From Bacteroidetes bacterium CG2_30_32_10 (lineage in GTDB: Bacteria; Bacteroidota; Bacteroidia; Bacteroidales; CG2-30-32-10), in assembly GCA_001872995.1 (NCBI GenBank), contig MNXO01000139.1, forward strand, positions 93 to 7,060: DNA of 6,968 bases, written 5' to 3'. The notes under the pieces are model-generated. The model searched no databases. It was not told where the DNA came from and saw only the letters and a program-made list of their open reading frames with translations. The translations under genes were made by a program, and so were the position numbers. Below are positions 1 through 6,057 of this stretch, piece by piece; the first letter of the stretch is position 1; each line of letters opens with the position of its first letter.

Positions 1-84
1 CAATGAACAATGAACAATTAACAATGAACAATTAACAATGAACAATGAACAATGAACAATGAACAATGAACAATTAAAAATTAA
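1..84. repeat. Heptamer tandem repeat array (CAATGAA / CAATTAA)
   Basis: Eleven perfect head-to-tail heptamers fill positions 1-77, followed by one degraded copy (AAATTAA, 78-84). Only the fifth base varies, G or T, in the order G G T G T G G G G G T. The array touches the left window edge, so its full length is unknown. It ends 3 nt before the ridA start codon and therefore occupies the whole visible leader of that gene. The period is not a multiple of 3 and stop codons recur in every frame, so the array is not coding. Simple AACAATK-type heptamer arrays are, to my knowledge, common between genes in Bacteroidota, but their role is unclear. Slipped-strand copy-number change is a plausible inference. 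Confidence 0.95.
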
Positions 85-87
85 AAA

Positions 88-462
88 ATGAAGAGAATTA
101 TAAACACTACCCAAGCCCCAAAACCAATTGGTCCATACAGTCAAGCCATAATGGCAAATGACACCCTTTATGTATCGGGTCAAATACCTGTAAATCCAAT
201 AAGTGGAAAAATTGATTCCACCGATATTGAGTTACAAACCAAGCAAGTAATGGAAAATATCAAAGCAATCTTGAAAGAAGCTGGTATGAATTTTAACAAT
301 GTGGTTAAAACCAGCATATTCATTATGGACATGGCTAATTTTTCTAAAATTAATGCGGTTTATGGAAGTTATTTTACTTCCGATTTTCCTGCCAGAGAAA
401 CAGTGCAAGTGGCTAAACTCCCTTTGGGTGCGGATGTTGAAATATCGGTAATTGCAGTTTAA
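88..462 (+). CDS. ridA: RidA family reactive enamine/imine deaminase (2-iminobutanoate/2-iminopropanoate deaminase)
   Basis: This 124-residue protein is full length for the RidA/YjgF/YER057c/UK114 family, small cytosolic trimers that hydrolyse 2-aminoacrylate and related enamine/imine products of PLP enzymes such as threonine/serine dehydratase, protecting other PLP enzymes from damage. Visible hallmarks are the N-terminal GPYSQA (15-20, with Tyr17), the YVSGQIP segment (28-34, with Ser30-Gly31), FPAR (100-103) and the C-terminal LPLGADVEI block. Arg103 corresponds to the substrate-carboxylate-binding Arg105 of E. coli RidA, and Glu118 to its Glu120, so the active site looks intact. The ATG at 88 gives the expected family N-terminus. 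There is no Shine-Dalgarno sequence, only an A-rich leader, which is usual in Bacteroidota. No TAnnTTTG promoter lies in the visible upstream 87 bp, so transcription probably starts within or left of the heptamer array. Confidence 0.95.
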   Translation: MKRIINTTQAPKPIGPYSQAIMANDTLYVSGQIPVNPISGKIDSTDIELQTKQVMENIKAILKEAGMNFNNVVKTSIFIMDMANFSKINAVYGSYFTSDFPARETVQVAKLPLGADVEISVIAV

Positions 463-477
463 CTAATTAACTGAGAT

Positions 478-501
478 TTTTACCTTAATTGGTAAAATTT
501 T
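478..501 (+). terminator. Weak hairpin after ridA (first of two)
   Basis: A 7-bp perfect inverted repeat, TTTTACC (478-484) and GGTAAAA (491-497), with a 6-nt loop is followed by TTTT (498-501). It begins 15 nt after the ridA stop codon. The stem is AT-rich and the T-tract short, so it is probably at most a partial terminator. It may act together with the next hairpin. Confidence 0.4.
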
Positions 502-504
502 ATC

Positions 505-541
505 TACTATGATTAAGTCATAGTATGTTTTATTTTTGTTT
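505..541 (+). terminator. Probable intrinsic terminator of ridA (second hairpin)
   Basis: An 8-bp perfect inverted repeat, TACTATGA (505-512) and TCATAGTA (518-525), closes a 5-nt loop and is followed by a T-rich tract (526-541). The arrangement fits a rho-independent terminator for ridA, though the stem has few G-C pairs. It separates ridA from the peptidase gene, whose own candidate promoter lies just downstream. Confidence 0.55.
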
Positions 542-571
542 AAACTATTTATTTTAAATTGTTTAAATTTG
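535..571 (+). promoter_or_regulatory. Candidate Bacteroidota-type promoter of the S46 peptidase gene
   Basis: TAAATTTG (564-571) matches the Bacteroidota -7 consensus TAnnTTTG exactly. A TTTG at 535-538 could be the -33 element, but the 25-nt gap is a few bases longer than usual, so only the -7 box is convincing. Transcription from here would begin near 576-580, leaving a short leader before the ATG at 592. It would also exclude the upstream in-frame TTG at 559 as a start, since that codon lies upstream of the -7 box. Confidence 0.5.
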
Positions 572-591
572 GAATCCTAAATTCAAGATTT

Positions 592-2757
592 ATGAAAAAA
601 TATTTGTTATTATCAATATTGATATTTGCAAAACTATTTTGCATTAACGCAAACGCTGATGAAGGGATGTGGCTGCCTTTGTATTTGCAACAATTGAACG
701 AAAAAGATATGCAAAATATGGGGTTAAAAATAACTGCCGAAGATATCTTTAGTGTTAACAAGACCAGTCTTAAAGATGCAATTGTATTGTTTGGGAGAGG
801 TTGCACTGGAGAAGTTATTTCGGATAAAGGATTGATTTTAACCAATCATCATTGTGGCTATGGTGCCATCCAATCGCACAGCACAGTTGATAATGATTTG
901 CTTACCAATGGTTTTTGGGCAATGAACCAATCACAGGAATTAAAGAACGACAACTTATCGGTGAGTTTTCTGGTGAGTATGGAGAATGTAACCACACAAG
1001 CCCTTAAAGGCATTAAACCCGCTATGAGTCAATACGAAAAAAAGGCAATTATTAAAAGTAATTGTAAATCTATCGAAAAAAAAGCCACTACCAACAATAA
1101 ATATACAGCACAAGTAAAACCATTCTTTTATGGTAATGAATATTATCTTTTTGTGTATGAAGTTTTCAAAGATGTTCGTCTGGTTGGAGCTCCACCTTCT
1201 TCTATTGGCAAGTTTGGTGGCGAAACCGACAATTGGATGTGGCCTCGCCATACGGGCGATTTCTCTGTTTTCAGAATTTATGCCAACAAAAATAACGAAC
1301 CTGCTGATTATTCGGCAGACAACGTTCCTTATACTCCCAAAAAGTCGCTTACCATTTCGCTAAAAGGAGTTAAGGAAAACGATTTCACTTTTGTTTATGG
1401 TTATCCAGGCACTACCACCGAATATTTGACTTCCTTTGCTTTAAAAATGATTTATGAAAGCGAAAACCCTTCGAATATCAGCATTCGTGATAAAAAACTT
1501 GAGATTATTGGCGCTGATATGAGTCAAAGTGATGCAATCAGAATAAAATATGCGGCTAAATACGCCAGTATTGCGAACTATTGGAAAAAATGGATGGGCG
1601 AAAATCGCGGATTAAAACGAATTGATGCAATTGCCAAAAAAAAAATATTTGAACAAAAATGGTTGCAGTGGGTCAATGAGGATGCACAACGCAAACAAAA
1701 GTATGGCTCTTTGCTTTCTGATTTTGAAAAAACATATACAGCCCTAACCCCTTTGAATTTGATTTATGAAAGCTTTTTTGAAGCTGCCTTAGGGGCTGAA
1801 ATTATTAAATTTGCTTATAGTTATAACAATTTAGTTGATAAAAGCATAGAAGACGTTAATAAAAACGAAGATTTATCAAAAATTACTCAACAACTAAAAG
1901 GTGCTACTAAAAACTTCTTTGTGAATTACAATGCACCAACGGATAAAAAATTGCTTTCCAAAATGCTAGCTATTTATTATTCGAAATTAGATAAAAACAA
2001 TGCTCCTGACATTTATAAGACCATCAGTGGAAAGTACAAAGGAAATTATGCCCAATATGCTGATTTTGTTTTTAAAAATTCACTATTTGTTTCCCAAGAC
2101 AAGATAAACAAACTACTTGCTAATTACAAAACGTCCGATTATAAAAAAATAGAGAAAGATCCAGCCTTTATTCTTGCAAATAGCTTATACGAGCATATTA
2201 TAAACACAATTGTACCCGACTACAATTATTATAACGGCAAAATTGATAGTATGATGAATATTTATATGACTTCTATTCGCGAAATGGAAAAGGACAAAGT
2301 ATTGTATCCTGACGCAAATTCAACTTTGCGCATTACTTATGGTAAAGTGAAAGGATATGCTCCCAAAGACGGAGTTTATTATAATTATTACACCACCCTC
2401 ACTGGAGTAATAGAAAAACAAGCAATAGATAGCAACGAATACAAGGTATCTCCTCTTTTAAAAAACTTATACCAGAATAAAGACTATGGTATTTATGGAG
2501 AAAACGGAGAAATGCATACCAGTTTCACGGCAACCAATCATACCAGTGGTGGCAATTCTGGTAGTCCGGTTCTCAATGCCGAAGGACAATTAATAGGCAT
2601 TAATTTCGACCGCGTTTGGGAAGGTACGATGAGTGATTTGTTTTATGACCCTAACGAATGTAGAAACGTATCCTTAGACATCCGCTATTGTCTTTTTGTG
2701 ATTGACAAATATGCAGGTGCAGGCTACCTCCTCAAAGAAATGAATATTGTAAATTAA
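592..2757 (+). CDS. S46 family dipeptidyl-peptidase, DPP11-like (acidic P1 specificity)
   Basis: This 721-residue exported serine exopeptidase releases dipeptides from peptide N-termini in the periplasm. Bacteroidota that live on peptides use such enzymes for amino-acid supply. Residues 1-22 form a signal peptide ending in ANA, and the mature protein begins DEGMW, as is typical of the family. The chymotrypsin-like triad can be placed: His87 in TNHHCGY, Asp223 in WPRHTGDFS, and Ser656 in GGNSGSP. The large insert between Asp and Ser is the helical domain characteristic of S46. Cys71 and Cys88 are placed to form the disulfide beside the catalytic His. In NFDRVWEG the Arg674 aligns with Arg673 of P. 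gingivalis DPP11, which binds Asp/Glu at P1; DPP7 has Gly there. Length and residue numbering match characterised DPP7/DPP11 closely. I chose the ATG at 592 rather than an in-frame TTG at 559 because it gives a clean signal peptide and lies downstream of a -7 box. The gene appears monocistronic. Confidence 0.93.
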   Translation: MKKYLLLSILIFAKLFCINANADEGMWLPLYLQQLNEKDMQNMGLKITAEDIFSVNKTSLKDAIVLFGRGCTGEVISDKGLILTNHHCGYGAIQSHSTVDNDLLTNGFWAMNQSQELKNDNLSVSFLVSMENVTTQALKGIKPAMSQYEKKAIIKSNCKSIEKKATTNNKYTAQVKPFFYGNEYYLFVYEVFKDVRLVGAPPSSIGKFGGETDNWMWPRHTGDFSVFRIYANKNNEPADYSADNVPYTPKKSLTISLKGVKENDFTFVYGYPGTTTEYLTSFALKMIYESENPSNISIRDKKLEIIGADMSQSDAIRIKYAAKYASIANYWKKWMGENRGLKRIDAIAKKKIFEQKWLQWVNEDAQRKQKYGSLLSDFEKTYTALTPLNLIYESFFEAALGAEIIKFAYSYNNLVDKSIEDVNKNEDLSKITQQLKGATKNFFVNYNAPTDKKLLSKMLAIYYSKLDKNNAPDIYKTISGKYKGNYAQYADFVFKNSLFVSQDKINKLLANYKTSDYKKIEKDPAFILANSLYEHIINTIVPDYNYYNGKIDSMMNIYMTSIREMEKDKVLYPDANSTLRITYGKVKGYAPKDGVYYNYYTTLTGVIEKQAIDSNEYKVSPLLKNLYQNKDYGIYGENGEMHTSFTATNHTSGGNSGSPVLNAEGQLIGINFDRVWEGTMSDLFYDPNECRNVSLDIRYCLFVIDKYAGAGYLLKEMNIVN

Positions 2758-2833
2758 ACAAAGTGTTGTTTTTATTGACTTTTAGCAATTATAAATTAAA
2801 TAAAGGAATTTAGCACTTTGTTTTTTTCAATTT

Positions 2834-2878
2834 AAAAAATAGTCCCAATAGGCTTTAACATTATTGGGACTATTTTTT
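2834..2878. terminator. Bidirectional intrinsic terminator between convergent genes
   Basis: A 17-bp perfect stem (2834-2850 pairing with 2862-2878) encloses an 11-nt loop. The left arm begins with six A and the right arm ends with six T, so read in either direction the hairpin has a GTCCC/GGGAC core and finishes in a U-tract. It lies 77 bp after the peptidase stop and 84 bp after the stop of the converging T9SS-protein gene. One element therefore appears to serve both genes. Confidence 0.92.
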
Positions 2879-2961
2879 ATAAAGTGTTTTTACTTTGCAA
2901 AATTAACTTAAAAAAAAGTAAAGCGACCTATCGAACTAAATAATTATCTTTTAGCAACCTA

Positions 2962-4056
2962 TTATTCGATAATAATTTTACCAGTATTGATAATTTCTTC
3001 CTCACATTTAATTTGATAGAAATAAATGCCTTTTGCTTGTTTGCTTAAATTAATTTCTGAGGTATCACCATCTAATTGTTTTGAATAAATAATTTTTCCT
3101 AACATATTAAAAATTTCAATATTTATGGTTGATGAAAAATTCTTAACAAAAACTGATAAAACACCATTGCTGGGATTTGGATATATTTTGATAATAGCGT
3201 TGTTTATTTTTTCTTTTGTTCCAACGGCGCATGAATATTGACAATAGGTAATTGTACCAGCAATAGTTCCTGTATTTGCATCAATATAGCCACCTGTTAA
3301 GTCGCAGAAATCGAATGCACCAGACATGATCCCTGAGTTATTGGTGTTGTTTTGAATACAAAATTTACCTGAACCATTTACCATAGCAGTATTGCGCCAA
3401 TTATTTATAACATTTACTTGTCCATTATTTGTAAATATGTCAGGATTAGCCAAAGAGTCTGTGTTAAGAAAATTATTAGCAACATCAATTACACCAGTTT
3501 GATTGTTGATAAAACTCTTTGAATTAGTTAAATTATAAGTAGAAATTGTGCCATAGTTTATTACTGTATCAATATTTGCTAAATAGTTTAATGCAAGCGT
3601 TCCATTGTTATTAAATGTTCCACCAGTACTATTTAAGAATTGCCCGACATTGATGGATGCACCAATATTATTAGTTAAATTAGTTGAATTCAGTAAACTG
3701 TCAATTTGAAATGAGCCGCTATTAGTAATATTTCCTGCATAAAAAATCACGCGAGCCACTTTGAAAGTTCCATAAACAGTTAGCATATTTCCTATTGCCA
3801 TTCCTCTCATTGTAGAATTGCCAACTAAAATTCCTGAAGAATTTATTTTTATAGAACCTGAATCATACCCCCAATCTATATTAAGAGTTACCGTATGATT
3901 TATCACAATATCATTTCCAGGATGCGGAACACAACCACCCCATGTCGCAGGATTTGTCCAGTTTCCATTGGCAACTGATGTTATTGTTTGTGCATTCGAT
4001 TTAAAGCTCAAGCCAAATATGACGAGCAAAATAATAGGATAAATTGATTTTTTCAT
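2962..4056 (-). CDS. T9SS-exported Asn/Gly-rich repeat protein with type A sorting domain
   Basis: This 364-residue protein is probably a cell-surface or secreted structural or adhesive protein; no enzyme motif is visible. A signal peptide covers about 1-23 (ending SNAQ). A module beginning NGNWTNPATWGG (30-41), frequent at the mature N-terminus of Bacteroidota secreted proteins, follows. Residues ~108-230 hold about six degenerate units of roughly 20 residues built on a pattern like (L/F/I)xNNGxxxxxxxLxN, which suggests a beta-solenoid. A Cys-containing segment follows (Cys233, Cys251, Cys272, Cys276). The last ~77 residues are a T9SS type A C-terminal domain: IYPNPSNG (291-298), IFNMLGKIIYS, and KGIYFYQI near the end. 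Such domains direct passage through the outer membrane by the T9SS and are then usually removed by the PorU sortase. The gene has its own promoter and lies directly downstream of a LytTR regulator gene on the same strand. The natural ligand or role is unknown. Confidence 0.87.
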   Translation of the reverse strand: MKKSIYPIILLVIFGLSFKSNAQTITSVANGNWTNPATWGGCVPHPGNDIVINHTVTLNIDWGYDSGSIKINSSGILVGNSTMRGMAIGNMLTVYGTFKVARVIFYAGNITNSGSFQIDSLLNSTNLTNNIGASINVGQFLNSTGGTFNNNGTLALNYLANIDTVINYGTISTYNLTNSKSFINNQTGVIDVANNFLNTDSLANPDIFTNNGQVNVINNWRNTAMVNGSGKFCIQNNTNNSGIMSGAFDFCDLTGGYIDANTGTIAGTITYCQYSCAVGTKEKINNAIIKIYPNPSNGVLSVFVKNFSSTINIEIFNMLGKIIYSKQLDGDTSEINLSKQAKGIYFYQIKCEEEIINTGKIIIE

Positions 4057-4112
4057 AATTAAAATAATTTAGTGGTAAAAAATTGATTTATTATTTAAAA
4101 CTTTAATCGCAG

Positions 4113-4142
4113 CAAAATTATTTAGAAATCTCCTGCCAACAA
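4113..4142 (-). promoter_or_regulatory. Bacteroidota-type promoter of the T9SS-exported protein gene
   Basis: Read on the - strand, TTG (4142-4140) is followed after 19 nt by TAATTTTG (4120-4113), an exact match to the TAnnTTTG -7 element at normal spacing. A second TTG at 4139-4137 is an alternative -33 element. Transcription would begin near 4105-4109, giving a leader of about 50 nt before the ATG at 4056. This is the best-formed promoter in the window. It argues that the exported protein is transcribed separately from the upstream LytTR gene. Confidence 0.65.
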
Positions 4143-4149
4143 TACAATT

Positions 4150-4200
4150 GGGATAGAATGAACTGTTTTGGGATAAATTGCAATGGAATGGGACGAATTG
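4150..4200. promoter_or_regulatory. Three direct repeats at exact 20-bp period (putative activator operator)
   Basis: GGGATAGAATG (4150-4160), GGGATAAATTG (4170-4180) and GGGACGAATTG (4190-4200) are spaced at exactly 20 bp, close to two helical turns. On the strand of the downstream gene they read CATTCTATCCC, CAATTTATCCC and CAATTCGTCCC, each followed by A. The nearest copy ends 7 bp upstream of the proposed -33 TTG of the exported-protein promoter, the usual place for an activator. LytTR-domain regulators bind direct repeats about 21-22 bp apart, and a LytTR gene ends 124 bp away. That this regulator binds here is inference; the repeats and their spacing are seen directly. Confidence 0.6.
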
Positions 4201-4324
4201 TAAAAAATAGTTATGAAAGGGAGGGTTTAATTTTCGTAATAAAAAATTGAAAATATGCTAAATCTATGATTAACGGAAGTATCTATGCACAAAAGAATTG
4301 CAGTTTATGCTTATCTTCTAATGC
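4201..4324. other. Remainder of the 268-bp gap between the LytTR gene and the exported-protein gene
   Basis: After the promoter and the direct repeats, this AT-rich stretch holds nothing I can name. There is no open frame longer than a few codons on the + strand, no RNA-gene signature, and no convincing hairpin with a U-tract following the LytTR stop codon. Read-through from the LytTR gene into the exported-protein gene therefore cannot be excluded. Confidence 0.5.
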
Positions 4325-5185
4325 CTATTTTGGGCTTAACATTTCATTAATAGTTTTAGCATAATTTCTTGCAACAGGAATTTCTTTTTGAACATACTTC
4401 ATTAAAAGACGATAACCTTGAGAATTTCCTTTAATACTATCAATTTGATTGATATTAATATAAAAAGCCCGATGGCACTTTATCATTGAAGGAATTGAAG
4501 ATAAAATAGTGTCTGCCCTCTTTAAAGTACTACGTAAAAATATGTTTTTCGGGCTTCCCTCTTTCATATAGTTTACTTCAATATAGTTTCCGCTTGACTC
4601 AATAAAAAGGATATCATTGGCAATAACTTCTAAAAAATCTTTTCCATTTTCAGAAGTTAATTTAACTAATTGCTTATTAAAAATTTGATTTTTAGTTGGC
4701 AATTGCTGGTTTAATTCATTTGCCAATTTAAGATTCTTTGCCATCAAAGAATTATATCGTAAACTAGTGATAATACCCACTGGAATCAATGCAACCATTA
4801 ATGTTATTATTTGAAATGAAATAATGCCAAAAATATCAAATTGTATAAAAGAAAATACTAAAGCAGTATAAATATAATTGCCTAGACCTATAGTGAAAAT
4901 AGTAAAAAGCATTGAAATCATATTTTTACTAATTGTCCAATTGCTTTCTAAAAAAGCTTTTTTAAATAAAAGAGGTAGGATATAGTTGTTTATAATTGCA
5001 ATAACAAACGTAACGAACCCATAACCAAGTAGTATCAATGTTTTGTATTTGCTTTCGAAGAGTGTAATACCAAAAGGTTGAAACATAAATAAAAAAACTG
5101 GAATAAAAATGCTAATAAAGACAATGTTTTTCCAAGCATTATCATTTACAGGATAGGGTTGTTTAAAATATACTTTTATTTTCAT
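4325..5185 (-). CDS. Membrane-bound LytTR-domain transcriptional regulator (4 TM + LytTR)
   Basis: This 286-residue protein has four hydrophobic segments at about 20-40, 48-73, 88-113 and 119-142, a short linker (~143-172) and a C-terminal LytTR DNA-binding domain (~173-284). LytTR hallmarks are IESSGNYIEV (195-204), LRSTLKRAD (217-225), the core MIKCHRAFYININQI (234-248) and IPVARNYAKTI near the end. LytTR domains bind direct repeats and usually act as activators. There is no response-regulator receiver domain and no histidine-kinase gene nearby, so this is an orphan one-component type in which the membrane part presumably senses or is regulated within the membrane; this layout is widespread in Bacteroidota. 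A strong terminator upstream isolates it from the beta-barrel gene pair. The nearest gene downstream on the same strand is the T9SS-exported protein, whose promoter carries periodic direct repeats, making it the obvious candidate target. The signal sensed is unknown. Confidence 0.9.
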   Translation of the reverse strand: MKIKVYFKQPYPVNDNAWKNIVFISIFIPVFLFMFQPFGITLFESKYKTLILLGYGFVTFVIAIINNYILPLLFKKAFLESNWTISKNMISMLFTIFTIGLGNYIYTALVFSFIQFDIFGIISFQIITLMVALIPVGIITSLRYNSLMAKNLKLANELNQQLPTKNQIFNKQLVKLTSENGKDFLEVIANDILFIESSGNYIEVNYMKEGSPKNIFLRSTLKRADTILSSIPSMIKCHRAFYININQIDSIKGNSQGYRLLMKYVQKEIPVARNYAKTINEMLSPK

Positions 5186-5317
5186 ATTTATTCTCGAAAG
5201 TAATATTTATTTACCTAAATGCAATTAACTTAGGCTTTTTAATTAAGTCAACGATAAGCAAAATAAGTTAGGAAGGTTTTTGTTGATTTTTGATATCCAT
5301 AACTATTAAAAATTATG

Positions 5318-5358
5318 AAAAAAAAACAGTCAAAGCATTGGAAACACTTTGACTGTTT
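5318..5358 (-). terminator. Intrinsic terminator of the beta-barrel gene pair
   Basis: A 12-bp perfect inverted repeat, AAACAGTCAAAG (5324-5335) and CTTTGACTGTTT (5347-5358), encloses an 11-nt loop. Nine consecutive A (5318-5326) on the + strand give a nine-U tract at the end of the - strand transcript. It begins 16 nt after the stop codon of the PorT-like gene. On the + strand the stem is followed only by TATAATTTT, so it is mainly directed leftward. It ends the beta-barrel operon before the LytTR gene. Confidence 0.9.
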
Positions 5359-5374
5359 ATAATTTTAATATCTG

Positions 5375-6049
5375 TTAAAATAGAATTCCAATATTTAATG
5401 CAACATAATTATTAATGGCATTTTTTTCATTGGTATCGCTATTGCTAAACATATTTAAAAAACCATTGTTAAAAGTAAAACCTAATAATAGAGCAGTATT
5501 TCCCATAATTGCGATTTCAGTGCCACCGCCAATAATCAATGATGCACGAACAAAATTAATATCTTTTTTAACATCAAGATTAGTTTTACTTCTGCCACTA
5601 ATTTCAACATTATTAATATCAGTAACCTTTTGGTCAGATTTTGCACCTAAGTTAAATCCCAAACCCAAACCAATTTGCCCATAAAAGCTAGCAGCATTAA
5701 CTTGATTTGTTTTCATTTTAAGAGTAAGGGGTATTTCGAGATATTTAAGTTTATATTCATCATAAATTAATTCGGTAGGTTTAATTTTAGTGTATTTCGA
5801 TTTACCACCAATGCTTGCTATATCGAATCCTGTAGCAAAAGAATAGTTGTCGGCTAAAACAAATTCACTAATTAACCCAAAAGAAAAGCCAATGTGCGTC
5901 CCATCAGCTTCAATGGTATCCGATTTGGCTTTTATCCAACCTATAGAAGGGGCTGCTTTTAATCCTAAACGGAAGTTGCCATCGTATTGCGAATAGCTTA
6001 ATTTTATTGTTAAAAATAAAGCCAGAAAAAGAATGAGTATTTTTTTCAT
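5375..6049 (-). CDS. PorT-like outer-membrane beta-barrel protein
   Basis: This 224-residue protein has a signal peptide (1-20, ending LSYS before Gln21) and a body of alternating amphipathic beta strands. KYLEIPLTLKM (102-112) is the hallmark strand of the PorT/OMP_b-brl_2 family of Bacteroidota outer-membrane barrels. Gly/Leu-rich strands such as GQIGLGLGFNLG and LIIGGGTEIAI follow, and the protein ends in Phe, as expected for a barrel recognised by the BAM machinery. Length and strand count suggest an eight-stranded barrel. PorT itself is a T9SS component, but this broad family includes many barrels of unknown function, and nothing here shows that this copy belongs to the secretion system. 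It begins 8 nt after the stop of the upstream barrel gene, so the two are probably co-transcribed, and a strong terminator follows it. Confidence 0.82.
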   Translation of the reverse strand: MKKILILFLALFLTIKLSYSQYDGNFRLGLKAAPSIGWIKAKSDTIEADGTHIGFSFGLISEFVLADNYSFATGFDIASIGGKSKYTKIKPTELIYDEYKLKYLEIPLTLKMKTNQVNAASFYGQIGLGLGFNLGAKSDQKVTDINNVEISGRSKTNLDVKKDINFVRASLIIGGGTEIAIMGNTALLLGFTFNNGFLNMFSNSDTNEKNAINNYVALNIGILF

Positions 6050-6057
6050 ATTTTATA

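Noticed and set aside
1..84. CRISPR array or coding repeat
   Set aside because: The 7-bp units are contiguous without spacers, and all frames are closed by stop codons within the array.
955..1251. Open frame of 98 codons on the - strand inside the peptidase gene
   Set aside because: It lies entirely opposite a well-supported S46 coding region that includes the catalytic Asp segment, and its translation shows no family features. The same applies to the open frames at 549-845 (-) and 1130-1363 (+).
88..2757. ridA and the S46 peptidase as one operon for amino-acid metabolism
   Set aside because: Two hairpins and a separate -7 promoter element lie between them, with a gap of about 130 bp, so shared transcription is not supported.
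2759..2827. CAAAGTG (2759-2765) and CACTTTG (2814-2820) followed by seven T as a separate peptidase terminator
   Set aside because: The 7-bp stem would enclose a 48-nt AT-rich loop, and a far stronger 17-bp hairpin follows immediately.
4150..4200. CRISPR-like repeat-spacer structure
   Set aside because: Eleven-base imperfect repeats with 9-base spacers are far too short, and the location next to a promoter fits an operator better.
5186..5317. Promoter for the LytTR gene
   Set aside because: The best - strand -7 candidate, TTATTTTG (5266-5259), differs from TAnnTTTG in one conserved base and has no TTG at normal spacing upstream. The short CCTAA/TTAGG inverted repeat (5214-5234) is too small to call an operator. 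A promoter must exist downstream of the 5318 terminator, but I cannot place it.
5415..5684. Open frame of 89 codons on the + strand
   Set aside because: It is antisense to the PorT-like barrel gene, has no recognisable domain, and its hydrophobic, Pro/Leu-rich translation is what the complement of beta-strand codons produces.
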